From: Flavobacterium psychrophilum
Lineage (GTDB): Bacteria; Bacteroidota; Bacteroidia; Flavobacteriales; Flavobacteriaceae
NCBI GenBank assembly: GCA_945879625.1
Contig: CAMCVA010000002.1
Location: 127,343-191,342, forward strand
Reading direction: 5' to 3'
DNA: 64,000 bases
Position numbers and translations under genes: made by a program
Notes under the pieces: generated by a model
Told to the model about the DNA's origin: nothing
The model's input: the letters and a program-made list of their open reading frames with translations, nothing else
Database searches by the model: none
In this document: positions 50,449 through 59,424 of the stretch, one piece after another
Position numbering within the stretch: position 1 is the first letter of the stretch
How the letters are laid out: every line of letters starts with the position of its first letter

Positions 50449-51462
50449 TTATTTAGCCCAATCGGTGATCCAGTTGGCGACTACTTGGCACCACTCTTCT
50501 TCGTCGTTAAGGCAAGGAACCGCCATAAATTCTTCTCCACCGTGGTGCAAAAATTGTTCGTTGGCCTCCATGGCAATTTCTTCTAAGGTTTCCAAACAAT
50601 CGCTCACAAAAGCAGGGGTAACCACCGCCAATTTCTTGATGCCTTTTTCGGGCATTTTGTTTATTTCGACATCGGTATACGGGGTGAGCCATTTGTCACC
50701 GGCCAAGCGCGATTGAAAGGTTTGGCTGTATTTGCCTTCGGGAATGCCCAATAATTCTACAACTTGTTTGGTGGTTTCATAACATTGGTGGCTGTAACAA
50801 AATTCGTGTGCCGGCGAGGGCGTTGCGCAACAGCTGCGGTCCATTTTGCAATGGGATTTAGTCACATCGGTTTTGCGAATATGTCGTTTGGGAATGCCGT
50901 GGTAGGAAAACAACAAGTGGTCGTAGTCAAAGCCTTTTAAGTGGTTTTGTATAGATGTGGCTAATGCCTGAATGTAATCGGGTTTGTTGTAAAAGGCCGG
51001 AACGATGGTGAACGTCATTTCGTGGAAATACTGCTTGCGTAACTCTTCGGCCAAGACCAAAATAGTAGTGGTAGAGGCCATGGCGTGTTGCGGATACAGC
51101 GGAAAAAGCATCACCTCGGTAACTCCTTTGTCTTTGAGTTCTTGCAATCCTTTTTTGATGGTAATCGTGCCGTAACGCATGGCCAAGGCAACGGGAATGT
51201 TAACTTTGGTCGCTACCTTTTGGTGCATTTTCTTAGAGATCACAATCAGTGGTGATCCTTCGTCGGTCCATATTCGGGCATAGGCCTCCGCCGATTTTTT
51301 GGGACGGGTATTCAAAATAATGCCGCGCACTAAAAGCGCACGCAACAAATAGGGCACATCGATTACAAATTTATCCATTAAAAATTCATCCAAATAGGGC
51401 TTCACGTCTTTGGCAGTTGGACTTTCTGGCGAACCCAGATTGACTAATAGTACTCCTTTCAT
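50449..51462 (-). CDS. hemH: Ferrochelatase
   Basis: 337 residues. It inserts Fe(II) into protoporphyrin IX. Conserved segments: LLVNLGSPESPTAKDVKPYLDEFLMD, the active-site FSYHGIPKRH (His), and ETLEEIAMEANEQF with the acidic residues lining the metal path. Four Cys lie together (CKMDRSCC and CYSHQC), a possible iron-sulphur-type or zinc cluster, but this is uncertain. The gene starts 31 nt after the AraC-type regulator gene. Confidence 0.95.
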   Translation of the reverse strand: MKGVLLVNLGSPESPTAKDVKPYLDEFLMDKFVIDVPYLLRALLVRGIILNTRPKKSAEAYARIWTDEGSPLIVISKKMHQKVATKVNIPVALAMRYGTITIKKGLQELKDKGVTEVMLFPLYPQHAMASTTTILVLAEELRKQYFHEMTFTIVPAFYNKPDYIQALATSIQNHLKGFDYDHLLFSYHGIPKRHIRKTDVTKSHCKMDRSCCATPSPAHEFCYSHQCYETTKQVVELLGIPEGKYSQTFQSRLAGDKWLTPYTDVEINKMPEKGIKKLAVVTPAFVSDCLETLEEIAMEANEQFLHHGGEEFMAVPCLNDEEEWCQVVANWITDWAK

Positions 51463-51493
51463 GCGTATAATTTTTGTTAGCTAACCGCGTTTG

Positions 51494-52366
51494 CTATACG
51501 GTTACATTAATTGATAATATGTATTTTTTGGGCGTAGTGCCAAATTTTTTCTTGAAGGCAGCGATAAAATGGCTCCCAGTACTGTAGCCAATTTTCAGGC
51601 TCACTTCGTTAACATTGTAGGAGCCTGTGTCCAACAATCGGCGGGCGTAATCCATTTTGTAATCAAACAAAAATCCATAGACCGTGTCGCCATATATTTG
51701 TTTGAAGCCCATTTTAAGTTTTTTCAAATTTAAGCCGATCTGATCGGCGAGCTCTTGTAATCCTGGCGGTTCGGCTAAGTTGGCCAAAATAATTTCCTTG
51801 GCTTTGCGAATTTTGAGCACGTTTTCTTCGTCAATCAAAAACGGACATTGCTCGGCATCGGGGTCTTCGGTTCGATTAAAATACAAACTCAACAATTCGT
51901 AGCCTTTGCCTTTGTAGTATAAACTTTTGATCGAGGGGTTTAAATTATAATGAAACAACTGACTGAGCACAATGGCCATCGAAGGACTGATATCGCTTTC
52001 GGTATAGTATTTTTTATCTTTGTTGTCTTCACTCAAAAAAGGAATATAATCGGCCTCATTCGAAAACAAGGCGTGAAATTTTTTGATGGAGATAACCACC
52101 GAGATCACCCAAGACGATGGCGCTATTTCTAAGTGCAACGGGAGTTCCTTTTGCGGATTATACAACAACAACGCTTTTTCATCTTTGAGGTTTAGCGCGT
52201 AGTTGCCGCTATTAAAAATAAACTTGGCCTTGCCTTTAATACCAAAATGAAACTGAATTAATCCCTGTTCAATTTCCCGTTCAACATGATATAGTTCGTC
52301 TGAATCATTTTGAAATCGGATGAGGGTAAAATCATGTTCAATGGCAATTACTTCTTGTGAACCCAT
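51494..52366 (-). CDS. AraC-family transcriptional regulator of the haem locus
   Basis: 290 residues. The C-terminal pair of helix-turn-helix motifs is clear: LQELADQIGLNLKKLKMGFKQIYGDTVYGF then VNEVSLKIGYSTGSHFIAAFKKKFGTTPKKY. The N-terminal part (about 1-180) is a cupin-like sensor without recognised ligand residues. Being first in the hemH-hemJ strand and divergent from hemA, it likely controls one or both haem transcripts, which is inference from position. The start has several candidates; MGSQEVIAIEHDF is used. Confidence 0.85.
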   Translation of the reverse strand: MGSQEVIAIEHDFTLIRFQNDSDELYHVEREIEQGLIQFHFGIKGKAKFIFNSGNYALNLKDEKALLLYNPQKELPLHLEIAPSSWVISVVISIKKFHALFSNEADYIPFLSEDNKDKKYYTESDISPSMAIVLSQLFHYNLNPSIKSLYYKGKGYELLSLYFNRTEDPDAEQCPFLIDEENVLKIRKAKEIILANLAEPPGLQELADQIGLNLKKLKMGFKQIYGDTVYGFLFDYKMDYARRLLDTGSYNVNEVSLKIGYSTGSHFIAAFKKKFGTTPKKYILSINVTV

Positions 52367-52414
52367 AGCGATATATTTTTTTTAAAGCACAAAACCTTGA
52401 TTCGTTCTTTTATT

Positions 52415-52441
52415 TAGAGTTATTCTATATAACCTACTCTA
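52415..52441. promoter_or_regulatory. Inverted repeat in the araC-hemA divergent region
   Basis: TAGAGT/ACTCTA outer arms and inner GTTAT/ATAAC arms around a TCTAT centre. It lies about 50 nt upstream of the regulator's start and may be a binding site for it. Confidence 0.45.
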
Positions 52442-52459
52442 AAAGGCCTAATTTCCTTG

Positions 52460-52467
52460 CAAATTTA
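52460..52467 (-). promoter_or_regulatory. -7 box (TAAATTTG) of the AraC-type regulator gene
   Basis: Exact TAnnTTTG on the minus strand, with a TTG on that strand 22 nt further upstream (52490-52492). It implies a leader of about 90 nt. Confidence 0.35.
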
Positions 52468-52537
52468 AAAGAAAATACGAGCTATTGTTCAATAGTGTCC
52501 AAAATTTCGTTCAGCGTTCTAAAAAGTACTTTGAGCG

Positions 52538-52569
52538 TTGTTTTTATCAAAAGGCTAGCCCTAATTTTG
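52538..52569 (+). promoter_or_regulatory. Promoter (TTG-N21-TAATTTTG) of the hemA operon
   Basis: -33 TTG at 52538-52540 and -7 TAATTTTG at 52562-52569. Spacing is two bases wide of the norm. Start codon 26 nt later. Confidence 0.5.
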
Positions 52570-52594
52570 TTGAAGCATTTTGATTAAATGATTT

Positions 52595-53851
52595 ATGGAA
52601 ATTATACACCAAACAAAATTTACTACTTTTTACGCGGTTGGATTGAGCTATAAAAAAGCAGATGCAGAAACTAGAGGAAAATTTAGTTTAGACGCCCCAG
52701 CAAAAGAACAACTTTTATTACAAGCTAAAAAGGAAGGAATTGAAGCCCTTATTGTAACTTCTACCTGCAACAGAACCGAAATCTACGGATTTGCACAACA
52801 CCCCTTTCAACTCATCAAATTACTTTGTGAAAACAGCCACGGTACAGTGGAAGATTTTCAAAAAGTGGCGTTTGTATTCAAAAACCAAGAAGCAGTCAAT
52901 CACATGTTTCGCGTAGGAACCGGATTGGATAGCCAAATTTTGGGAGATTTTGAAATCATCAGCCAACTCAAAATAGCCTTTTCAGAGAGTAAAGCCATTG
53001 GTTTGGCCAACGCCTATTTGGAGCGATTGGTGAATGCCGTGATTCAAGCCAGTAAAAAAATTAAAACCGATACCGAGATTTCTTCTGGCGCCACTTCGGT
53101 TTCGTTTGCTTCTGTGCAATACATCATTAAAAATGTAGCCAATATCGGATCAAAAAACATATTGCTATTTGGGACGGGTAAAATAGGCCGAAACACCTGC
53201 GAAAATTTGGTTAAACACACCAAACACGAGCAAATTACCTTAATCAATAGAACCAAAGACAAAGCCGAACGCTTGGCCCGCAAACTGAATGTAATCGTAA
53301 AAGATTATGCCGATTTGCAATTGGAATTGCAAAAAGCCGATGTTGTAGTCGTGGCCACTGGCGCTCAAAATCCTACCATTGATAAAGCCATCCTCAACCT
53401 GAAAAAACCCTTGTTGATCTTGGATTTGTCAATCCCGAAAAACGTACACGAAAATGTGCAAGAATTGCCTGGAGTTCGCTTGGTGCATATGGATCATTTG
53501 TCACAAATGACAGACGAAACGCTAGAAAATAGAAAACTACACATTCCGGCAGCCGAAGCAATTATAGAAGATATCAAAAGCGAATTTATGGATTGGACCA
53601 AGCAACGCAAGTTTGCTCCAACTATTCATGCCTTGAAGCAGAAATTGAATTCTATCAAAGAAGGCGAATTAACTATTCAGCGTAAAAAATTGGACAATTT
53701 TAACGAAGATCACGCCGAGATAATTAGCACACGCATTATCCAAAAAATCACCAACCATTTTGCCAATCACTTAAAAGACGACGATACTTTGGTCGATCAG
53801 AGCATTGAGTGGATTGAACGCATTTTTCAACTCGAATCGGTTTCAAAATAA
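52595..53851 (+). CDS. hemA: Glutamyl-tRNA reductase
   Basis: 418 residues. It reduces glutamyl-tRNA to glutamate-1-semialdehyde, the first committed step of the C5 haem route. The catalytic Cys is residue 58 in TSTCNRTEIYG. The NADPH domain shows ILLFGTGKIGRNTCENL, and the C-terminal dimerisation helices follow. First gene of hemACDEF-(IVP)-hemB. hemL (semialdehyde aminomutase) is not in the window. Confidence 0.96.
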   Translation: MEIIHQTKFTTFYAVGLSYKKADAETRGKFSLDAPAKEQLLLQAKKEGIEALIVTSTCNRTEIYGFAQHPFQLIKLLCENSHGTVEDFQKVAFVFKNQEAVNHMFRVGTGLDSQILGDFEIISQLKIAFSESKAIGLANAYLERLVNAVIQASKKIKTDTEISSGATSVSFASVQYIIKNVANIGSKNILLFGTGKIGRNTCENLVKHTKHEQITLINRTKDKAERLARKLNVIVKDYADLQLELQKADVVVVATGAQNPTIDKAILNLKKPLLILDLSIPKNVHENVQELPGVRLVHMDHLSQMTDETLENRKLHIPAAEAIIEDIKSEFMDWTKQRKFAPTIHALKQKLNSIKEGELTIQRKKLDNFNEDHAEIISTRIIQKITNHFANHLKDDDTLVDQSIEWIERIFQLESVSK

Positions 53852-53881
53852 CAGACTGCACAGCAGCTACACGGGCAAAAG

Positions 53882-54838
53882 ATGGCGGATAAAATTATAC
53901 GAATAGGAACGCGAGACAGCGAATTGGCATTATGGCAAGCGCATACAGTTCAACAACAACTTCACGATTTAGGCTATAAAACTGAAATTGTCGCAGTAAA
54001 ATCCCAGGGCGATATTCTCCTGGACAAACCCCTTTACGAATTAGGAATCACCGGAATTTTCACCAAAACCTTAGACATCGCGATGCTCAATGGAGTGGTA
54101 GACATTGCCGTACATTCCATGAAAGACGTTCCTACCGCATTGCCCACAGGTATCGTGCAAGCCGCTGTTTTGGAACGCGCCAATGTAGCCGACATTTTGG
54201 TGCACAAAGGCAATCTTCCTCTATTGGGACAAGCCGCTACGATTGCCACCGGGAGTTTGCGTCGACAGGCGCAGTGGCTCAATAAATACCCGAGTCACAG
54301 CGTAGTCGATTTGCGCGGCAACGTGAATACGCGCTTACAAAAACTTACAGACAACGAGTGGAACGGGGCTGTTTTTGCCGCCGCAGGTTTGGAACGATTG
54401 GGATTTATCAGCGATAAAACAATCAAAAGCCCAACTTTTGAAGGGATTGGGGAGACGTTAGATTGGATGATTCCCGCTCCTGCACAAGGCGCAATGGTTG
54501 TCCTGGCAATGGCCAATGATGCTTTTGTTTTAGACGCTTTGTCGCAACTCAACCACATTGAAACCGAGATTTGCACGCACATCGAACGTCAATTTTTGCG
54601 CACCCTAGAAGGCGGCTGTACGGCTCCCATTGGCGCTATAGCTACCTACAACGATGAGGCGGATACCTTTAATTTTACGGGAGTGTTATTGTCAATTGAC
54701 GGGAAACAAAAATTGGAAATCCATAAAACAGTCGACGTTTCTCAATGGAAAAAATTGGGCTATGAGTTGGCACAAGAAATTTTAGTAGATGGTGGGACAG
54801 CCCTGATGGCTGAAATTAAAAAATCGTTGCAAAAATAA
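53882..54838 (+). CDS. hemC: Porphobilinogen deaminase (hydroxymethylbilane synthase)
   Basis: 318 residues. It joins four porphobilinogens into hydroxymethylbilane. The dipyrromethane-cofactor Cys is in EGGCTAPIG near 246. The conserved RIGTRDSELALWQAH start, VHSMKDVPTALP and ATGSLRRQAQW are present. It begins 30 nt after hemA. Confidence 0.97.
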   Translation: MADKIIRIGTRDSELALWQAHTVQQQLHDLGYKTEIVAVKSQGDILLDKPLYELGITGIFTKTLDIAMLNGVVDIAVHSMKDVPTALPTGIVQAAVLERANVADILVHKGNLPLLGQAATIATGSLRRQAQWLNKYPSHSVVDLRGNVNTRLQKLTDNEWNGAVFAAAGLERLGFISDKTIKSPTFEGIGETLDWMIPAPAQGAMVVLAMANDAFVLDALSQLNHIETEICTHIERQFLRTLEGGCTAPIGAIATYNDEADTFNFTGVLLSIDGKQKLEIHKTVDVSQWKKLGYELAQEILVDGGTALMAEIKKSLQK

Positions 54839-54849
54839 TTCGAGCATTC

Positions 54850-55554
54850 GTGGCAAAAACACCCAACATACTTTCAACCAAATCCCTTTTCCCAGAGCAA
54901 AAGCAAATCCTGCTTGATGCCAATATTGCAGTAGAAGAGGTAGATTTTATCACAACAAAATCAATCGATTTTGAATTAGGGAAGGTGCATGATAATTTGA
55001 TTTTTACCAGTCAAAATGCCGTGGAATCGGTGTTACAACATCCCAATTGCGACCAACTAAAAAGCAAAAATGTGTTTGCTGTGGGGATGAAAACCAAAAG
55101 TCGCTTAACAGAAAACGGATTTAATGTAGTGGCCTATACAGGTTACGCTGCCGATTTGGCCGAAATTATTTCACTGGTTTACAGCAAAGAAAGTTATACC
55201 TTTTTTTGTGGAAACCTGCGGCGAGATGAATTGCCCAACACCTTGAAAGAAAACGGGATTTTATTTAACGAAATTGAGACATACGAAACGGCCCTCACGC
55301 CCCAAAAAATAAAACAGCAGACCGAAGGGATCCTTTTTTTCAGCCCTTCGGCAGTTGAGAGTTACATGAAATTGAATTCAATAAATGACGAATTGTGTTT
55401 TTGCATTGGCGAAACAACTGCAGAAGCGCTAGAAAAAAATAAAACAAAAAACAGAATCATTTCGGCCAAACCCACAATGGAACAGCTGATACTTGATGTA
55501 ATCGCTTATTATTACAGCCCCCTAGCCCCCAATGGGGGAATAAGGAAGGTTTAA
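54850..55554 (+). CDS. hemD: Uroporphyrinogen-III synthase
   Basis: 234 residues with a GTG start 11 nt after hemC. Sequence conservation in this family is low, but ILSTKSLFPEQ, LIFTSQNAVESVL, FFCGNLRRDELP and ILFFSPSAVESYM match its usual pattern, and the location between hemC and hemE is decisive. It cyclises hydroxymethylbilane with ring D inversion. Its last residues (about YYSPLAPNGGIRKV) are encoded by the left arm of a 26-bp inverted repeat, so the native end has probably been replaced. Confidence 0.9.
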   Translation: MAKTPNILSTKSLFPEQKQILLDANIAVEEVDFITTKSIDFELGKVHDNLIFTSQNAVESVLQHPNCDQLKSKNVFAVGMKTKSRLTENGFNVVAYTGYAADLAEIISLVYSKESYTFFCGNLRRDELPNTLKENGILFNEIETYETALTPQKIKQQTEGILFFSPSAVESYMKLNSINDELCFCIGETTAEALEKNKTKNRIISAKPTMEQLILDVIAYYYSPLAPNGGIRKV

Positions 55555-55610
55555 AATAAAAAAATGGAAAATATAGATATGCAAATTCCCCCTTTGGGGG
55601 CTAGGGGGCT
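55516..55610. repeat. 26-bp inverted repeat spanning the hemD stop and hemE start
   Basis: Arms at 55516-55541 and 55585-55610 are complementary at 25 of 26 positions (AGCCCCCTAGCCCCC against GGGGGCTAGGGGGCT and so on), with a 43-nt loop that holds the hemD stop and the hemE ATG. Each arm also contains its own CCCCC/GGGGG mini-hairpin. Confidence 0.92.
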
Positions 55611-56631
55611 CAAAAACGACTTATTCCTAAGAGCCTTAAACAACCAAACTGTAGAACGCCCACCTGTTTGGATGATGCGCCAAGCGGGCCGTTATTTGCC
55701 CGAATTTAGAGCGTTGCGTGACAAATACGATTTTTTCACCCGCTGCGAAACGCCCGAATTGGCGGCTGAAATTACGGTGCAACCCATCAGAATTGTACAG
55801 CCCGATGCGGCGATTTTATTCTCGGATATTTTGGTCGTGCCAAGAGCAATGGGAATTCACGTAGAATTGAAAGATAATTTGGGCCCCATAATTCCGAATC
55901 CAATTCGCACGACGGAACAAGTGAACCAAGTGTTTGTTCCTGATGTACATGAAACTTTGGGTTATGTGTTTGACGCCATCAAACTAACCAAAGAAATGCT
56001 GAATGATGAGGTGCCGTTAATTGGTTTTGCCGGTTCGCCATGGACTATTTTTTGTTATGCCGTAGAAGGAAAAGGCTCCAAAAGTTTTGATACCGCCAAA
56101 GGATTTTGTTTTTCCAATCCAGTTGCGGCGCATACGTTGTTGCAAAAAATTACGGACACCACGATTTTGTATTTAAAAGAAAAAGTTAACGCAGGATGTA
56201 ATGCCATTCAGATTTTTGATTCGTGGGGCGGCATGCTTTCTCCGGTAGATTACCAAGAATTCTCTTGGAGATACATCAATCAAATTGTAGAAGCCTTGGC
56301 TCCGCATACCAAAGTTATTGTGTTCGGAAAAGGCTGCTGGTTTGCGTTGAATGACATGGCCAAATCAAAAGCGTCGGCATTAGGTGTAGATTGGACCTGT
56401 TCGCCTAGAAATGCCCGTTATTTGTCGGGTGGAAATATTACCCTACAAGGGAATTTTGATCCCTCACGTTTGTTATCGCCAATTCCCACCATCAAAAAAA
56501 TGGTGCACGAAATGATTGACGAATTTGGGGCAGCCAACTACATCGTAAATTTAGGCCACGGCATTTTACCAAATATCCCCGTAGATCATGCGAAGGCATT
56601 TGTAGATGCGGTGAAGGAGTATCAGAAATAA
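55564..56631 (+). CDS. hemE: Uroporphyrinogen decarboxylase
   Basis: 355 residues. It removes four carboxyl groups from uroporphyrinogen III. Conserved: [44 protein letters not shown], and [22 protein letters not shown]. The normal family start is around [10 protein letters not shown]. Here about 17 extra residues ([15 protein letters not shown]) precede it, encoded largely by the right arm of the inverted repeat. A second in-frame ATG at 55579 would still include the repeat-coded part. Confidence 0.96.
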   Translation: MENIDMQIPPLGARGLKNDLFLRALNNQTVERPPVWMMRQAGRYLPEFRALRDKYDFFTRCETPELAAEITVQPIRIVQPDAAILFSDILVVPRAMGIHVELKDNLGPIIPNPIRTTEQVNQVFVPDVHETLGYVFDAIKLTKEMLNDEVPLIGFAGSPWTIFCYAVEGKGSKSFDTAKGFCFSNPVAAHTLLQKITDTTILYLKEKVNAGCNAIQIFDSWGGMLSPVDYQEFSWRYINQIVEALAPHTKVIVFGKGCWFALNDMAKSKASALGVDWTCSPRNARYLSGGNITLQGNFDPSRLLSPIPTIKKMVHEMIDEFGAANYIVNLGHGILPNIPVDHAKAFVDAVKEYQK

Positions 56632-56669
56632 GCTGACAGCTGACAGCTATTAGCTAAAAGCTTTAAAAA
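56632..56669. repeat. AGCT-rich repeat between hemE and hemF
   Basis: GCTGACAGCTGACAGCTATTAGCTAAAAGCTT, related to the GCTGATAGCTGTCAGC inserts beside umuC and to the spacers on both sides of the IVP gene. Confidence 0.8.
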
Positions 56670-57572
56670 ATGAAAGACAAATTCTATCAATACATACAAA
56701 ATCTCCAAGATCAAATCTGCGCTAGATTGGAAGCGGTTGATGGAGTAGCCAAATTCCGGGAAGATTTGTGGGACAGACCCGAAGGCGGCGGCGGACGTAC
56801 GCGCGTGATAGAAAACGGTCCCATTTTCGAAAAGGGCGGCGTGAACATTTCGGCCGTGCACGGAAAATTACCTGATTCCATGCAGAAACTATTCAACGTG
56901 GGCGAAGCCGATTTTTTTGCCTGCGGCTTGAGTTTGGTCATTCACCCTAAAAGCCCCATGGTGCCGACCGTCCATGCCAATTGGCGTTACTTTGAAATGT
57001 ATGACGATCACGGAAACGTAATTAACGCTTGGTTTGGTGGTGGACAAGATTTAACGCCCTATTATTTGTTTGAAGAAGATGCGATTCATTTTCATCAAAC
57101 TTGCAAAACCGCTTGCGACAAACATAATCTGGACTTTTACCCAAAATTTAAACAACAGTGCGACACCTATTTTTGGAATGCACACCGCCTTGAAGCGAGA
57201 GGAATCGGCGGTTTATTCTTTGATTATTGCAAAGAAACCGAAGCCATAAAAACGCAAGATTGGTTCAATTTCGTAACCGAAGTAGGAAACAGTTTTCTAG
57301 AAGCCTATGTGCCAATAGTAGAAAAAAGAAAAAATTTAGCCTATATGCCAGCCCAACGCACTTGGCAAGAAATTCGCCGTGGTCGTTATGTAGAATTCAA
57401 TTTGGTACACGACAAAGGCACTCTTTTTGGCCTCAAAACCAACGGCCGAATTGAAAGCATTTTGATGTCCTTGCCGCCGCATGTGCAATGGCATTATGAT
57501 CATCATCCCGCTCCTGGAAGTGAAGAGGAGAAATTAATTCAAGTATTAGAGAATCCAAAAAATTGGGTATGA
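56670..57572 (+). CDS. hemF: Oxygen-dependent coproporphyrinogen III oxidase
   Basis: 300 residues. It oxidatively decarboxylates two propionates to give protoporphyrinogen IX, using O2. Typical blocks: WDRPEGGGGRTRVIENG, PTVHANWRYFEM, WFGGGQDLTPYY, RGIGGLFFDYC and RGRYVEFNLVHDKGTLFGL. HemF, not the anaerobic HemN, in the operon indicates an aerobic lifestyle. Confidence 0.97.
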   Translation: MKDKFYQYIQNLQDQICARLEAVDGVAKFREDLWDRPEGGGGRTRVIENGPIFEKGGVNISAVHGKLPDSMQKLFNVGEADFFACGLSLVIHPKSPMVPTVHANWRYFEMYDDHGNVINAWFGGGQDLTPYYLFEEDAIHFHQTCKTACDKHNLDFYPKFKQQCDTYFWNAHRLEARGIGGLFFDYCKETEAIKTQDWFNFVTEVGNSFLEAYVPIVEKRKNLAYMPAQRTWQEIRRGRYVEFNLVHDKGTLFGLKTNGRIESILMSLPPHVQWHYDHHPAPGSEEEKLIQVLENPKNWV

Positions 57573-57575
57573 GCA

Positions 57576-57621
57576 AGTCAGCAATCAGCAATCAGCGGTC
57601 AGCAATTAGCTATTAGCCACA
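57576..57621. repeat. Repeat left of the IVP gene
   Basis: GTCAGCAATCAGCAATCAGC, then GGTCAGCAATTAGCTATTAGCC. Belongs with the other AGCT/CAGC repeats. Confidence 0.8.
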
Positions 57622-57639
57622 AGAAAAATTATATACGCC

Positions 57640-57993
57640 ATGAGAGATTACAAAAAATATTCCGTTTGGGAAAAATCACACGCGATGACTTTGTCGGTTT
57701 ATCAAGCGACACGTTCATTTCCTAAAAACGAAGTTTTTGGATTGACAAGCCAAATTAAAAGGGCATGTAGTTCAATTCCAATGAATATTGCTGAGGGTTG
57801 TGGAAGAAATTCAGATAAAGATTTTTGTCGATTTCTGTATATCGCATATGGATCGGCCAATGAATTAGAATATCAACTATTGTTGAGCGTTGATCTGGGT
57901 TTTATTGAAAAAGATAACGGACACAAATTATTGTCACAAATTGAAGAAATTAAAAAGATGCTCAATGGTTTAATTTTGAAACTAACTAAATAA
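57640..57993 (+). CDS. Four-helix-bundle (S23/IVP) family protein
   Basis: 117 residues, normal length. The chain follows the family closely: KKYSVWEKSHAMTLSVYQATRSFPKNEVFGLTSQIKRACSSIPMNIAEGCGRNSDKDFCRFLYIAYGSANELEYQLLL in pieces. Members occur within 23S rRNA intervening sequences and as free-standing genes in Bacteroidota; no function is proven. Here it interrupts the haem operon between hemF and hemB and is flanked on both sides by repeats, which suggests later insertion. Confidence 0.9.
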   Translation: MRDYKKYSVWEKSHAMTLSVYQATRSFPKNEVFGLTSQIKRACSSIPMNIAEGCGRNSDKDFCRFLYIAYGSANELEYQLLLSVDLGFIEKDNGHKLLSQIEEIKKMLNGLILKLTK

Positions 57994-57995
57994 TA

Positions 57996-58045
57996 ACTGC
58001 TCACAGTAAAAAGCTAAATGCTAAAAGCTGTCAGCCAAAAGCTAT
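57996..58045. repeat. Repeat right of the IVP gene
   Basis: AAAAAGCTAAATGCTAAAAG, then CTGTCAGCCAAAAGCTAT. Similar to the repeats at 56632 and 57576. Confidence 0.75.
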
Positions 58046-58049
58046 ACAT

Positions 58050-59057
58050 ATGTATCCATTACAAAGAGGAAGAAGATTAAGAAGTAACGAATCCATCAGA
58101 AGTTTAGTTCGTGAAACGACTTTAAGTCCAAGTGATTTTATGTTTCCGATGTTTATCACAGAAGGAGAAAAGTATCAATCGGAAATCTCCTCCATGCCTG
58201 GAATTTTTCGTCGGTCGATAGATTTGACGGTCGAAGAAGTAAAAGAAATATTTGCCTTGGGCATTCGAGCCGTGAACATCTACGTAAAAGTAGACGAATC
58301 GCTCAAAGACAACACCGGAAAAGAAGCTTGGAATCCCAATGGACTGATGCAACGCGCCATCATAGCAATCAAAACGGCTTGTCCAGAAATGATCGTGATG
58401 CCAGATGTGGCCTTAGATCCGTATTCGATGTATGGCCACGACGGGATCATCCAAAACGGCGATGTAGCCAATGACGCCACCAACGAAGCGCTAGTAAAAA
58501 TGGCCGTTTCGCATGCGCAAGCCGGTGCCGATTTTGTGGCACCCAGCGACATGATGGACGGACGCGTGTTGCGTTTGCGACAAGGATTGGATGCGGCAGG
58601 GTTTGAAAACGTAGGCATCATGAGTTATTCGGCCAAGTATGCTTCGGCGTTTTACGGGCCGTTTCGCGATGCCTTAGACAGTGCGCCAAGAGAAGCCGAT
58701 GTAGTAGTTCCGAAAGACAAAAAAACATACCAAATGGATTACGCCAATCGTCTAGAGGCCATCAGAGAAGCTTTGATGGATGTAGAAGAAGGCGCCGATA
58801 TGGTGATGGTGAAACCCGGAATTGCCTATTTGGATATTGTGCGCGAAGTGAAAAATGCGGTACATGTTCCGGTAACGGTTTTCCACGTTTCGGGCGAATA
58901 TGCCATGATAAAAGCCGCTGCCGAAAAAGGCTGGCTGGATCACGACAAGATCATGATGGAACAACTCATGTGCATCAAGCGCGCGGGAGCTAGTTTAATC
59001 TCGACCTATTTTGCCAAAGAAGCGGCGATTATACTGAATTCTTCTACAGCGCTGTGA
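58050..59057 (+). CDS. hemB: Delta-aminolevulinic acid dehydratase (porphobilinogen synthase)
   Basis: 335 residues. It condenses two aminolevulinates into porphobilinogen. Schiff-base lysines are Lys 196 (SAKYASAFYGPF) and Lys 255 (VMVKPGIAYLDI). The metal segment reads DVALDPYSMYGHDG, without the Cys residues of zinc-dependent enzymes, so a magnesium-dependent type is expected. It is last in the operon and separated from hemF by the IVP gene. Confidence 0.96.
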   Translation: MYPLQRGRRLRSNESIRSLVRETTLSPSDFMFPMFITEGEKYQSEISSMPGIFRRSIDLTVEEVKEIFALGIRAVNIYVKVDESLKDNTGKEAWNPNGLMQRAIIAIKTACPEMIVMPDVALDPYSMYGHDGIIQNGDVANDATNEALVKMAVSHAQAGADFVAPSDMMDGRVLRLRQGLDAAGFENVGIMSYSAKYASAFYGPFRDALDSAPREADVVVPKDKKTYQMDYANRLEAIREALMDVEEGADMVMVKPGIAYLDIVREVKNAVHVPVTVFHVSGEYAMIKAAAEKGWLDHDKIMMEQLMCIKRAGASLISTYFAKEAAIILNSSTAL

Positions 59058-59424
59058 GCGGCACATTGTAGATTGAACGTTCTCCCATTTTATATGCGTA
59101 CTTCCAACTTTTTTGGCCGCTGTTTTTTATAAAACTGTCTCTTATCAATCCTTTTTTAATCAACCTGACCTAGTATTTGACGTGCTGAGTTATGGAGTTT
59201 CAATTATTTTGTTGTTAAGCAAATGTAAAATTATCTTCAAATAGGCTGTTAAATAATCGAAATTTAAAAATTTAGCAATCATTTGATAGCATTAAATGTG
59301 CTTTAAAACTAAAAAGTATAGCAAAATTTGTGTGATAAACAAGGTTCGAAATTAAGCGCAAATAAAACAACCTTTGAGATCGTTTTTTGTTTGAATTGCA
59401 TCTCGAAACCGATCAAAACAATGC
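59058..59424. other. AT-rich spacer after hemB
   Basis: 367 nt with no gene, tRNA or clear repeat. AGCGGC near 59055 and GCCGCT near 59115 could pair around a long loop, but there is no convincing terminator and no exact -7 box before the next gene. Confidence 0.5.

Noticed and set aside
59058..59424. tRNA or structured RNA in the hemB downstream spacer
   Set aside because: No cloverleaf, no CCA-type end and no strong hairpin found on either strand.
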